Of a stretch of DNA of 64,000 nucleotides, positions 41,588-53,577 are shown piece by piece (the stretch's first letter is position 1; the number at the start of each line of letters is the position of its first letter). The notes under the pieces are model-generated. The model was not told the DNA's origin. It ran no database searches and worked only from the letters and a program-made list of their open reading frames with translations. Origin of the DNA: Sphagnum compactum (Eukaryota > Bryophyta > Sphagnopsida > Sphagnales); the NCBI GenBank assembly GCA_965153455.1, contig OZ234501.1:10292001-10356000 (forward strand). The letters run 5' to 3'. Made by a program: the position numbers and the translations under genes.

Positions 41588-43077
41588 CCAGTGTTGGGCG
41601 GGACACGGGTATTTGATTTCATTAATAATTTGTTGGTTTCAGTTTTTGTGTGAGTGGTATATCAAAATCAGAGAATTCGTCAATTCTGGGTATTTAAAAA
41701 TTAGAAATCAAAGAACCATCAGTTGTTTTCAGTTATTTTGAAAACCTCAAAGAACCATCTTGTTTCCATGAAGTGACCACCACCCAAGAATCAATGGTTT
41801 TCTGGGGTGGTCATTTGACTTGTTTTCCGATTTTGAGAACCACGGTTATGTACGAGAAATGAGGTATTTGATATTTGGCAATGGTGGTTATGAGTGTCGA
41901 GAACCACCATGATACCTAGTGGGTGTCTGGTGCAAGTTTCTAATATCAGTGCAACACTATAGGTAACACATCCATGGTTGCGGAAAAGCAGTCTGCGTGG
42001 TGGATTAGCTCAAAGAGACATATTATTCTGAGGAAAATAGCAGAGCTGATTGTTTGTTTTAAGTAGGAGCTCATTACAATCTGTTTACTACTGGCTGCAA
42101 AACTCAATGCAAATGGTGTATGTAAGTATGTGTCTGTCTTCATTTGAAACTTTGTACAAACACAACTGAAACACGACCGTTGCAGACTGCAGGTTCCTAA
42201 TTTCACTGTTCATTATCAACACTGTGCACAAAAACAAATGCCGTAGTACTTTGGTGGCTTTGCCACAAATTATATTATTTTTATAAATGCTGAAATTTTC
42301 CAAAAAAAAAAACTCTTTCTCAAAAGAACACATTTTGTGAACACATTTTTGTGCATGAAAACTGAAAATATTTTTATTTTTCGAAATGGAATCTTCAAAA
42401 TTAATTAATCATTTGGCACACATGTGCTGAAGCTGCCCACGCACTATGATATTAATTTGAATCTCTTATAGTTTGTAGTATGTACCAGTGTTGGGCGGTT
42501 ATCAAAAATAGAAACCAAACCCCAGTGGGTCGGTCGTAAGGTTCCTAACTGCGGTTCTCAAGAGCTTAAAAGATTTACATAACCGTGATTCTCAACTCAA
42601 AAAAAACACACCAGCAAAATCAAATCACCGGCTCTAAAACCGCCGGTTCTTTCATGAAAACCATAGGTTGTTGGTGTTTTTTGAAATACCCAGAACCGAC
42701 AATTCTTTCATTCTGAACTCTTTTATAATGAAAAACACACCACAAATGATATGGGTTCTCTGATCCCAAACTATTCAAATTACCGAAACCAACGGTTATT
42801 AACAAAATCAAATACCCGTCCTAACGTGTCGGTCTGCATCAGTGTTGGTTGATTATTGCTTTTTTTTTAATAACCACCGGCTAGGTTTACTTTTGTCATT
42901 GTTTGGATCACGCAGGTTGTCAATATCAATATCACAAAAATTTGGGTGTCAGGTAAGTTATTTAGTTTTTGAAAATTCAGTACTAGATGGTTATCAAAAA
43001 TAAGAAGAGAAGGTTAGTAAACTAGTAATAACCGGAATGATAACCGGGTCAGAGCTCAAATAACCGGCCAAACACTG
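41588..43077. mobile_element. Nested TIR elements with CAGTGTTGG ends
   Basis: CAGTGTTGGGCGG starts at 41588 and again at 42487; CAGTGTTGG starts at 42840; and the reverse form AACCGGCCAAACACTG ends at about 43076. The 42840-43076 piece (about 237 bases) has ends CAGTGTTGGTTGATTAT and, reversed, CAGTGTTTGGCCGGTTAT, as expected for a small hAT-like MITE. The stretch at 41595-41720 also matches 42650-42825 in inverted orientation (shared GGGTATTTGATTT and TTGGTTTC). Target duplications are imperfect, so element limits are approximate. Confidence 0.6.
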
Positions 43078-43863
43078 GTCTGTGTACCAGGGCTGTCTGC
43101 TTGGCCAATTAGTTTGAATTCTTGGATTGAGCTCAAAGTGCTTGTGAGATGCAACTGTGAGTCATGTTTCTGTGTGCTGCAAAAAGTACCAGCTTAGCAG
43201 ATTGATCTCACAAGGCCTTAAATGCAAAGGAAAGTAATCTACATATATATTGACATTTTTGTTTCTCTTGAGACTTGTGTAGAGTGCTTGACCAGAAAGA
43301 TTTGTGACACCCAATGAGCACCATTTGACTCATGAGTCATCATCATGACCTAGTCTAGGCTTCCTTGACCAGGAAGGAAGTGAGAGCTCCTCAACATTTG
43401 CCGCCTGCAGGGGGAAGATCTGTCCATATCTGGTAACTCCCATGTTACAACAAGGACCCCAGGGGGTCCAGGTAACATAGAATGTGCCGAGGGTCTTGTA
43501 GAATGTTACATACCCGCTCGCACTCTCATAACATGCCCAAAAACATATGTATGACATGGACCCAAAACATGATCTCTAGAAATGCCAAGCTGAAAACAAA
43601 AATGGGGCAAAGGGCAGACTGGGAAAGAAAGAATTGGTATTAGGTACGCTAAAAACAAACTTTCATACATCTTGTTCAGGTATTAGGTCAAAGACTGATC
43701 TTTTGGCTGGTATGAAGCAAAGTATAATATATGTTATCAAGACTGGCATAAAACGGGTACGAGATTGGTATTCATACCTCAGGTCCTGGCTACCAAGCTG
43801 GTATAGGTATAAGGTTGGTATCATTACCTCAATTCATCACAAATTGGCAGCGTCCTTCCTTCC

Positions 43864-44097
43864 GACCAGCGTTGGTCTGGTATGTATAGGGTCATTGACT
43901 GATACAACACTTGTAGTATCAAGTGCAAGACAAGTCTCATATGAGCTGAGGCAATACCAGTCTTATATCAGTCTATATATTTGTCACATATCAGCTAAAA
44001 AATCTTGAATTTTGATATCAGGTTCAGCTGAGTATGTTGAAAGGTCAAATTTTGTTGCGTTCAACTTCCAACTTTCGACACCAGACCAACACTGGTT
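43864..44097. mobile_element. Second CAGCGTTGG-ended MITE-like element
   Basis: The left end ACCAGCGTTGGTCTGGTA and the right end ACCAGACCAACACTGGT are near-perfect inverted repeats (one or two mismatches over 17 bases), about 234 bases apart. Length and ends resemble the 42840-43076 element. Related half-ends (ACCAGACCACCGCTGGTA) occur again at 44131. No matching 8-base target duplication is visible. Confidence 0.6.
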
Positions 44098-47000
44098 GAT
44101 AGTTGATACCAGCGCAAGCCTACACATTTACCAGACCACCGCTGGTATATTTGTGCACCTGCTAACTAAGTAACTAACTTAGCAGACTGGGTTCCCGTAA
44201 GTCCTTAATGCAAAATGGAAGTTTGTTCGTTCATGTTGAGATTTGTGTTTGTTTGTTTGGTGTTGAGATCTGTGTTGTAGTACAGAGCTTGACTAACAAA
44301 TTTATGGGAGATATTGTGGCACACAAATCAACCAAATAAGAGTTATCCTTAAAGTCACCTTGTCTTTGGGCTTTACCATTGGGCCTGCTTTTACCCCTCT
44401 AGACTTGAGAGTCTAGGCTCTCATGCTCAAGTGATGAGTCTTCACCATTTTCACACATGACTCAACCCTGACGAGTACAGAAATTTATTCTTCTGCTCTC
44501 ACCTTTTAATTCTAGTGACACATTCACCAAAGAATTCGGTGGGTCCATCAATGCTGCTAGCACACCACCACCACCAGGTGCACTTTGCTGTGAGAAGATC
44601 CCACTACTCAATGCTAGCTCAAACACCAAACTAGCAACAAGTTTACAACTGTTCAGGTTTGCAACTCCCCAGGTGCACATCTCTCTAGGTACCCACTACC
44701 TAGTACCCACCCATCATCCCTCCTTCCCTGAGATCCAAAACTCAAATGGAACACACACACACACAAGACCTTGCTAAACTGCTGGACTAATCCAAACAAG
44801 GAAGGGCTGATGAGGAGGGCCCTACCCCTTTTCTCTGACCTAATTTTCAGAAGGCATGAACTTCTTCCCACTGGGGAAGATTTCTTCCATTTTGGAAGAT
44901 CCTTGCTGAGTTCCTTGTGCCTGACAAATGGTCTTCTAAATACACTACAAAAATTAAAATTAGGGTAGGTTTTTACTGAAAGGCCGCAAGTAATAGTAAG
45001 TAACATCCGCTTTCTAATCATGTGATCAATTTTTAAAATCCCTAATGTTTCTTTTACACAAATCCAAATCTTCATAATTTTTATGATAAGTACGTAACCC
45101 GGAATATACAAGCATTTTTTTTGGCATTTTTTTTTCCTACTTTCTTATCTAGTATGTAGCCAAATTTGGCTAAATTATTTTGTGGATGATTGCCACTTTG
45201 AGTACGTCACAAAAGTAACCCAATGGTAGTGCAATTGAAAAAGAGCATTTAAATCAAGTAAAGTACAATTCATCAAATTTATGTAAATTGTATTAAAAAA
45301 AAATTTGGCACCATAAGTCTAAACATTATGAAATCACCTTGATGCACTTTCTTACTTATGATGAGCTTTTCTCCAACGGTACCAAGTGTGCATGTGACAC
45401 CATGATATGATTTGGGAGATCTCAACATGACAAACAAACAAAACAAACAAACAACCTTCCTTCCTTACTAAGGTTATCTTCAAAAGCATCACTAAATAAG
45501 ACAAGATTGATGTGAACAATACAATTTTTACTTCCAAATTGTAAGCTTCAATAAGTTATGGGTAATGTGAACCTTAGTTTGAACCAGGCACCTAAACTGC
45601 TACCATGGTTAAATAATAAAAAATAAAAACCCCAAATGCTTTTGGTTGCTTCTAAAAGCTTCACAAATATCTATCCCCTCTCAAGACCAAAAGGATTGTC
45701 TTAATTAATTGGAAATTTTATGATGAAAGAAACCCCAAGGAAAGAAAGTAAGGCCAAAGTGAACTGATACACACCTACACAACATGCAAGATGGATGATA
45801 TATGGACAAGGAAACACTTGTTTCCATTGTATATGTGTCCTATAACTAACCATGGTGGTTAGTTATGTAAAAACCATTGACATAGCTAACCATGGTGGTT
45901 AATTATGTAGTAACCATCCACATGCATCTACCTACCTAAGTAGCCGGCAAGTGCTTTACCTATTTACCTACCTACATATTAACCCATTCACATTTTTACC
46001 TACTTACCTATGTATGACCCATACCCGACTATTTAGGCAGTTGACTAGGTAAGGTGAGGGGCAAGTAATCGGGTTTTGAAGGTAGGTCACCAAGGTTCCA
46101 CCTTGGTAACTCTGTTGTAGTTCAACTACAATTAAGTCATAAGTGTGTCTCCACTCTCCAATGAATGGTGGCTCTAGTGAGGTGCTCCTTGTAAGTAAGA
46201 CACTCATTCCTTGGTCATTCAATTCATGTCCTTGCTATTTTCCGTTCAATAGTTACGCCATGGCCTCTCGAGTGCAACAATTGCATCATTTTATGAAACA
46301 CAATCTCGAGCTTTCATCTTGAAAGAGCATTATATCAAATTTAGCGTATTTCACCAAAATAATAATAATCATAATAAAATTACACCACGGCAAACTATGA
46401 ATTTCAACTATACAAATAATTCCGTATGTGCAAAGAACATTTTCATCATCCAAAGCATTCAAAGCAATTTCCTAGTGTATTTGGAAGGCACCTTATATCT
46501 GTGTATATAAGAAGGGATATTACATCTATTCCTTTAACATGGGAGAGATCTTATGCATACAAGAAGAGTGGGAAGGATCTTACAAATGTAAGATCCGTCC
46601 CACACTTAAGGAGTAGGTGTAAGGCTCTCAGACCCTATTCCTATGTCTCATGATCTATGTGTGTTTATGTTCATGATATGCTTTGCTTTGTATTCTATGA
46701 TGGGTAAACGCCATAGGTGAAAAACATTCTCGCAATGGGGTTAGAATCGACTATGGCCTTGTCATGGGCCCCTTATGTTGGAAATGTGTCCACCTTGGGG
46801 CTTTACCCTACATGTCTCCTTTGTCTTGTGTTTAGTGTCTATCAACTGGCCAATGTGCTTCTCAATGGTGTGGTGAGAAACTGAAATGAGGAGATTGTGG
46901 GAAACCCTAGACCTCCCTACCACCACAAGAAGAAACAACCACACAAAATCCACACCTACCTACATTGGCTTTTGCAATTTGTGTCATTGGCTAGCATCCC

Positions 47001-49590
47001 AAAGAGGGATTTAGCATTAAATGATGACATGTTTTTAGAACTTGTCTAAATTTTTTTTAAACTAGTTTTAAAAGAATGCTACAAAACTAAAATCAGAGTC
47101 CAGACTCCAAATGTGATGAATAATTTTCAAATTTTTTAAAAAAATTGGCAATTCTTTTCAGAATTTTTTTTTTTGCAAAATTCTCTTTTATTTTGTTTTT
47201 CACATTTTGGCAAATTTTTGCACCAAAATAAAATGTTGGTTGAACCATGAACAAAAACCTTTTCAAATGCCTTCTGAAATGTTGTGAATTATGCACAAGA
47301 AACTTTTTGAAGAGGCTTTAGAATATGGATGAATGCCCTTTCCAACATGAATGTGGTTATGGGTGGGGAGCAAAGGGGTGTCATAAAATCTCATTGGATG
47401 TCACCATTGAAAAGAACATCATTAACTTGTATGTGCACACCATTAAACTTATATCTACTTTCTTTTGATTCCTATTATCAAACAAAGCCAACCGCAAGAA
47501 AGAACTAGAATGTCACATTTACATGTTATCTCCCACAAAACCATTCAAATTACAAGAATGCCACTCCATCATGACGTAATTTCTTTTTAAGGTTTACATA
47601 ACATTGCACAAAAAACTCCAAAACCAACTATCCGTATTTGGAAGATGAGAGTATTATCAAAACAATAACACACAAATGCTTTATGCACATCATGTTTTAT
47701 TTTGTTTAGTAGAATTCACACATATCACACTAGATGATAATGAATGGAATTGAATTTGATCATTGTACAATTGGCTTTCATACATAGCAAGTCCAAAAAT
47801 TGGTTAAAAGTGATGATAGCTTTCCAACTAACCATATGTGTTCATGTCACATGGTCAATTGTGTATGACATGCATCATTTAAAAACTCTTTTAGCCTTTC
47901 ATGAATTTGTTGTCTTGTCCTCCAATGGACTTGATGGATTCCAAACTCTTGTTGGTGATTTTATTAGGTGGTTTGGTTCAGAGTTCTAACCTTATTTGTT
48001 GTTATTACTCGGTTCCTTGTTTGGAACAATATTTTATTTTGCATACTAACAAGGTTTTGGCAATATGCTGAAGCATGAATGTTAACTACCTTCTACAAGC
48101 CAACTTTTATTATTTGCACATGTTATATTGTCAACTTCTTGAAAACATTGCCATTAGATGGGTGCCCACATTCAATATCACACATATTGTAGGTTGTAAA
48201 AGCCTTCAACTTATACCAAATGGCCACGTTGAATAAATACATAGAAATCCTCAAGCACTTCAACTTCAAAAAAAGGCCCACAACACGAAATGTCAAACAT
48301 CTCTCTCTATTTCTCGTAAACAACCACTCGACATGAATGACTTGTATATTTTGGATTGCCCGAGCCAAAAACCAAAGAGTTGAAAACTCACCACCATGTA
48401 CAAGAATTGTCCTTAGTCCTTACCTTTGTATTCCCAACAACCCAACTATGTGCATCTAACTTGAATTTTTAAGAAGAGAGTGAACCAACACCGACTCATG
48501 TACCATGAACAATGGATGGTGTGTGTGTAAAGGAAACACTATTTTTTTTGTTGTGTTCATGTCCATCGGCTAACCATGGTGGTTAGGAAAGTATCTACCT
48601 ACCTAGTAGTCACCAAGTGCCTTCCCTACTTACATAGAGACAAGGGGGAGTGTCAACTTTCAGAAAATGCCGGGTAGGAGGGGGGTCCGAGTTTTTGAAA
48701 AAGTAAGACCCAATGAGCATATATGCACATATCAGGTATGATACCCATGTAATACCCGAAACAAAAGAAATATCCACCCCCACACTGGAGAAAACCTCCA
48801 AAAGAATTTAATATCCAAATGATATAAATATTAGATAAAATTTCATCTTTACATATCCCTATGGTATGAATATAAACAATGAGAAGACCAATACTAGCAA
48901 CTATTGAACATGGATACGATTGATATCATGTGAAAAAATCAATATATGTTAAAAATGTTCTCCATTTTAACTTCCGATGCTTGAAATGATGCAAATAAAA
49001 TGCTTGGAATGAAGGCTACAAAAATGCCTCCAAGGTTAAGAAGAAGCTTCCTAATGTTCTATGCACTTTAAGGTAGCCCTCACCTCGAACTCATATGAGC
49101 CATGGAACTGAAAAATAATCGGTAATGAGTATTGAAAGTAGTCTACCACATCTTCATACCAAACTAGTCATCAAATGGTGTTACCCTCCCAACTCTCATA
49201 CCCACCCCGTCCAAGCATTGACCTTAATACTTTATAATCAATTACCAAACTGCTCTCACTCTTAATATACCATTACTGATATCATGTTGTAAATAGTGGG
49301 AATTTTATTTATATATATATTTTTTTCAATTTTTTGGTTTTGAAAATTTAATGAAAATTTCCAAAAATTTAGCAAAATTATTAGTCAAATTTACACAAAC
49401 AGAACAAAGTTTTTCGAAGAATTTCTCAATTATTTCAGGTTCAAATCTGAAATAATGGGCAGAGCTAGAACACAATGAGTTAATTGGGCGGAGTCGAGAT
49501 TCAGAATGTATTGTGCAATGAGCCAAGAGAGTCCCAATTAATTTGGAGGGCCATGTTCTAAATTCTAATTTCCCCTTCCTTTAAGGGAGA
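44098..49590. other. Gene-poor AT-rich stretch with repeat remnants
   Basis: No gene is supported. CACTACAAAAATT at 44944 resembles a transposon end. A TAGCCAAATTTGGCTA copy with its conserved 3' flank lies at 45159-45218. CTAACCATGGTGGTTAG and a following CTACCTACCTA(A)GTAG block occur at 45888 and again at 48569, about 2.7 kb apart. A 36-base near-perfect hairpin lies at 46568-46603. ACAAGGGGGAGTGTCAAC at 48640-48657 looks like a retrotransposon polypurine tract. No gag or pol coding was recognised between them. Confidence 0.5.
46568..46603. repeat. 36-base hairpin
   Basis: GTGGGAAGGATCTTACA pairs with TGTAAGATCCGTCCCAC across a two-base loop; only one pair is mismatched. Confidence 0.85.
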
Positions 49591-49591
49591 G

Positions 49592-49617
49592 AGGGTTAGG
49601 GTTAAACCCTAAACCCT
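49592..49617. repeat. Head-to-head telomere-type motif
   Basis: AGGGTTAGGGTT meets AAACCCTAAACCCT with no spacer, so plant-type telomere units face each other. Only two units are present on each side. Confidence 0.85.
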
Positions 49618-50007
49618 ATTTCCAGTGTTGTGTGATTCTCACTTTCAAAAATTTGAAAATAATCAAAACCTCTCGTCATGGGCATTTGCAAACAAATATC
49701 AAAAGTTAATTAAATCAATTGTTGATTCTTTCATTTAACCTTTGGTCATGGTGTGGGACGAAAGGAGGTTAACTAAAAATCAAATTGAGATGAAGACCTA
49801 ATGAATTGGCAAATTAGGTCGTCAAGTGCAAAAAAAATAGGAGATGGGTTAGTTATAATCATTTATGGTTGTGTGGATATGCAGTGCTTGGGTTGTCTAT
49901 TGTAAGTTATTTTTTTCAAGAGTTTTGTGGTGTGCGCTTGCTTTGCAAAAGGCATAAGTGACGAGTGTGATGATTTCTATTGATTATTTTTCAATGGTTT
50001 TTGGAAA

Positions 50008-50740
50008 TGACGGGCTTTGCAAAGGTTGAGGAGGATGAGCTTGTGAAGAAGATGGGGGATGGCGAGATAAAGGAGGAAGGGATTCCAAAAGTTAAGCTCT
50101 CGTTTCCTTTTGGTTTTGAAGAGACTTGTGTGATGAGAATCGTGATAAGCAATTAGGAATTAAAAATCCAAAAGACTCACAAAGGAGATGTTGGTAGGAA
50201 GAATGCCCTCAACATTATGAAGGAGATGTTGATACGAAGAATGCCCTCAACATTTTGAGTTCTAGCAGCTACTTCAACTCTAAGTGTTCTTCTGCTGCGC
50301 ACTATAGTTGAGGTGCTTGAAACATGATAAAATGTCATGAATAAACAAATAAGTAGAGTTGCTGGAGTTGACGAGGCTCTATAGGGGACAATGTTGGCCA
50401 GTCTAAAAGGACATCAATCCATGGGAATTCAATTGGGGGTGTTGCTCAGAAAATTTGAGACGCTTGTCTTGGGAACTCCAGGGAAGTTGTGTCTGCATCC
50501 TTTTTAAAAAGATATGTGTTGTTAGGGGTTGTTGTTTTGCTCTGCTCAATGCTTGAATGCATAGTTGATGTGAGTAAAATATTTGTGAGAGATTCAATTT
50601 GGGTGTTGTTCAAAAAATTCCAAACCCTTGTTTTGGAACTTCGAGGAAGTCAAGTTGTTGTGAATATCGTCGCTTCTTTGTTTAAATTTTGAGTGAACTA
50701 TTGGGAGTGTATCTATGGGGTGGTGTCCAAGGACTTGATA
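50008..50740 (+). pseudogene. Unrecognised gene relic interrupted by a Helitron-like insert
   Basis: The frame from ATG 50008 reads MTGFAKVEEDELVKKMGDGE and continues to a stop at about 50158. Other protein-like runs follow in other frames, including SMGIQLGVLLRKFETLVLG (about 50420) and a diverged second copy SIWVLFKKFQTLVLELRG (about 50600), about 190 bases apart. A 38-base tandem duplication sits at 50182-50257. Similar protein-like sequence (MDWESLDGVSNSNIGEPK) resumes at about 51183, after the Helitron-like insert. No family is recognised; the stretch is non-functional if it was a gene. Confidence 0.3.
50182..50257. repeat. 38-bp tandem duplication
   Basis: AAGGAGATGTTGGTAGGAAG at 50182 and AAGGAGATGTTGATACGAAG at 50220 begin two units that both end ATGCCCTCAACATT. 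Confidence 0.9.
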
Positions 50741-50766
50741 TTGTGTAAGACCAAGATGGCCAATCA

Positions 50767-51066
50767 TCATATATATTAATTCAGACAGTCTGTTTGTCTG
50801 TGACGAGGGTTTTGGGGGGTGGGGGAAGGAGAGGCCGGTGAAGCAACGGGTGACAGGTGACGGGGCGGGGGGGGGCCAGCACGGGGCGAAAAGTTAATTA
50901 TATATAACAAGGGAACGAGAGGGGGGGATCAACGGGTTAAAAAATCGGAGTGAAAAATGCGAAGGACGGGAGGGAGGGTTGACGGAATAAAAAACCGGAG
51001 TGGGCAATGGGAAGGACCGGGCATGGGGGAGCTCGACGGGTGCATTATGCACCGGGTTCACACTAG
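50767..51066 (+). mobile_element. Short non-autonomous Helitron-like element
   Basis: The 3' end has the Helitron pattern: a hairpin GGTGCATTATGCACC (51039-51053) followed ten bases later by CTAG (51063-51066) and a host T. A possible 5' end, TCATATATATTAATTC, starts at 50767 after an A. The roughly 300 bases between are strikingly G-rich compared with the AT-rich flanks. The 5' limit is uncertain; the 3' end is the stronger evidence. Confidence 0.6.
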
Positions 51067-52540
51067 TCAAGAGAATTTAAACAGATCCAATCCAAGCTCT
51101 ACTAAACTTAATTAGTTGGAAGATATGTTAAGAAGGTGAATAGGATTCATAGACACATCAAAGAGGAGCCACCAATAATTGTGATGGATTGGGAAAGTTT
51201 GGATGGTGTAAGCAATAGTAATATTGGAGAGCCAAAGCTATTATTGTTGTGTATATGGATCGTGAATTTGTTGTGAAAATTGATTACTGCTTGAATGGAA
51301 TGATTCAGGTTTAAGTTGTCTCCTTTTCTGTCACAATGGGATTTGAGTCTATAGTTATAAAATTGGTCAAAATATCATTAGTGAATTCAAACTTGGGTAT
51401 GAAATTACAAAAATTGCACATAATAGACTTATCCTTATAATTGTACATAATTTAGTTTTTTTTTAATAAAAAAATTGTTCATAGATTTCCAAAAAAAGAA
51501 ACCAAACAAGAAAACTTAGCATGAGATGATTGAATTTTGTCATGATTTGCATTTAATGAAACTATGTTGACAACCATTTTTTGATTGTCTATTTCAATAT
51601 TTGCATTGAAAATCACATTCGAGACCAAACTTCTGTTAAAATTTGTGAAAATGTGAAAATAGTTTGATTTTAATTGTGATACCTAATATAAATTAATTAA
51701 GCAATTTAATGCTCGTTTACCATTTCAACATGTTTTGGATCCTTAATGAACAATTACATCCCATGTGGAGATACTTTACAAATAAGTTTATTATATTTTG
51801 AGAATTAGCTATGACTTTCAATTTGCACATTCACCATAAGAAAAATTGATAAAATTTTTTTTCCGAATTGGTCAATTTTTTTTAAAAATTGAATTTTTTG
51901 TCACCAATTTTTTAAAATTTTTAAATCTTTTAGTTTTTTGAAAAGATGCTTGATTTGTTCTACTCTCATATTTTCTTAATCTCCAAATATGGCTAAATTG
52001 TCTTTAGGATGATCACCACTTCAGCTACGTCACAAAATCACTAAAAAAAATTTAAAAAAAAAAAAAAAAACACCCTGCTCAGGATATGAGGAGTCAGGGA
52101 CTGGCAGTGCTTTTTTCTTCTGGCGAAATTTGGCTATTTATGCCAAAGAAATTGGGGAATTTCTGTTTTTCTAGTGTAAGTTCGACTAATTTTGCTTTTT
52201 GTTTTTTTTTTTTTTTGGGGGGGTTAAATTTGGCTAAATTTTTGAAATGAAGAAAATGAAATAAAAGAATTTTTTAAAAATAATTAAAAAATTAAAAAAA
52301 CTGGTCAGATTCATTGCTAAGCCACGTGCTAAGTAAATCCTTCACACGTGCTACAATTGAATGTACACGGTAAACTAAAAGTCCCATACAAGAAGAAGGT
52401 ACCGGTAACTGCACAGGTTTGACTTATTTACTATTTACCAGCCAGCCCAAATTAAAAACTTGAAAGCCTTGTGGCAGAGCTTTTAACACAACAGCCAAAA
52501 ACCAAACAATAAAAAGTACCTACCTAGTCAGTACAGTAAA
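51067..52540. other. AT-rich intergenic stretch
   Basis: It begins with a possible continuation of the upstream gene relic (to about 51300). A diverged copy of the TAGCCAAATTTGGCTA family with its GATGATCACCACTT..CTACGTCACAAAA flank is at 51980-52040, and poly-A and poly-T/G runs are at 52051-52070 and 52202-52224. No other feature is seen. Confidence 0.55.
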
Positions 52541-53577
52541 AAAAAGTAAATTGTAATACCTACCTTCCTACCTACCTACCTACCTACCTACCACCCTACG
52601 AAACACACAAACAATCTCAATCCCACTTTTCCCCCCTTCCTTTTCTCTCTCCTCTCTTCTCTCTCTTTTCTCTCTCCCTTCGCTCGCTCGCTCGCTCGCT
52701 CGCGCGCTCTTTCTTTCTCTCTTCGCTCCTCTCGCTCGCGCTCTCTATTCTCTCTTTCTTCTCTCTTCGCTCGCGCTCTCTCTCTCTCTCTCCACAAGAC
52801 TAGTGTCTTCTGCTACTCATTGCAGTGCTACGCAAAGAGAGAGAAGCGCTCGAGAGCGAGGCAGAAAATTGAGTACGCGAAATTATACAATTTTCAGCTC
52901 GGTGTTCATGCAAATGGCCGTAGCATCAGCGTCTACGTCGGTGGCCTCGCTCCCGCTCCCCTTCCTCCACCCGCCTCCTAGCCCTGTGCCGTGTCTTTCC
53001 TAAGCGACCCGGGCATAAACAGCACAGACTTACATTGCCAGCAGTACAGACGAGCATTAGCAGCAGCAGAGACGAGCATTAGCAGCCGCAGAAACTCGCA
53101 TTAGCAGGAGCAGAGACGAGCACTAGCGACAGTGGCACAGACTCGCATTAGCACAGAGAGACGAGCATTAGCAGCAGCAGAAGTGGGCATTTGCAGCAGC
53201 AGAGACGAGCATTAGCAGCCGCAGACATGAGCATTAGCAGGAGCAGAGACGAGCACTAGCGACAGCCGCACAGACTCGCATTAGCACAGAGAGACGAACA
53301 TTAGCAGCAGTAGAAACTCGCATTAGCAGCAGCGACGAGCATTAGGAGAGACGAGCATTAGCAAGAGATGAGCATCAGCAGAAGAAGCAAGTCCTGAGAA
53401 GACGGAATGAGTGATTTGCAGGCGTGGACCAGGACGATGTTGCGTTTTCTTAGCAACAGGAGTGCGCGAGACCGACTACAGTTGTAGTAGGAGGACCACA
53501 AAGAGTTTGGAGAGAACAGAGATACGCGGGAGAGAGAGAGCGAAGGCGGTGGCTTTGTAGCTCTGCACACTAGTGTC
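52541..53577 (+). promoter_or_regulatory. 5' region and leader of the BTB/POZ gene
   Basis: Several simple-sequence blocks precede the ATG: CTAC units (52559-52592), a CT-rich tract (52630-52790) containing GCTC units (52681-52706), then the minisatellite described separately. GC content rises sharply from about 52670. No TATA box could be chosen with confidence. Confidence 0.5.
53047..53372. repeat. GAGACGAGCATTAGCAG minisatellite with 132-bp higher-order unit
   Basis: About fourteen short units of roughly 20-26 bases, based on GAGACGAGCATTAGCAGCAG, follow one another. Variants (AACTCGCATTAGCAG, GAGCACTAGCGACAG) recur in the same order at 53071 and 53203, giving a 132-base higher-order period, with the start of a third at 53334. 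Confidence 0.9.

Noticed and set aside
44944-44968. CACTACAAAAATT as the end of a CACTA transposon
   Set aside because: No opposite end or target duplication was found nearby.
47744-48368. Short frames on both strands suggestive of retrotransposon coding
   Set aside because: None contains a recognisable reverse transcriptase, integrase, protease or zinc-knuckle motif.
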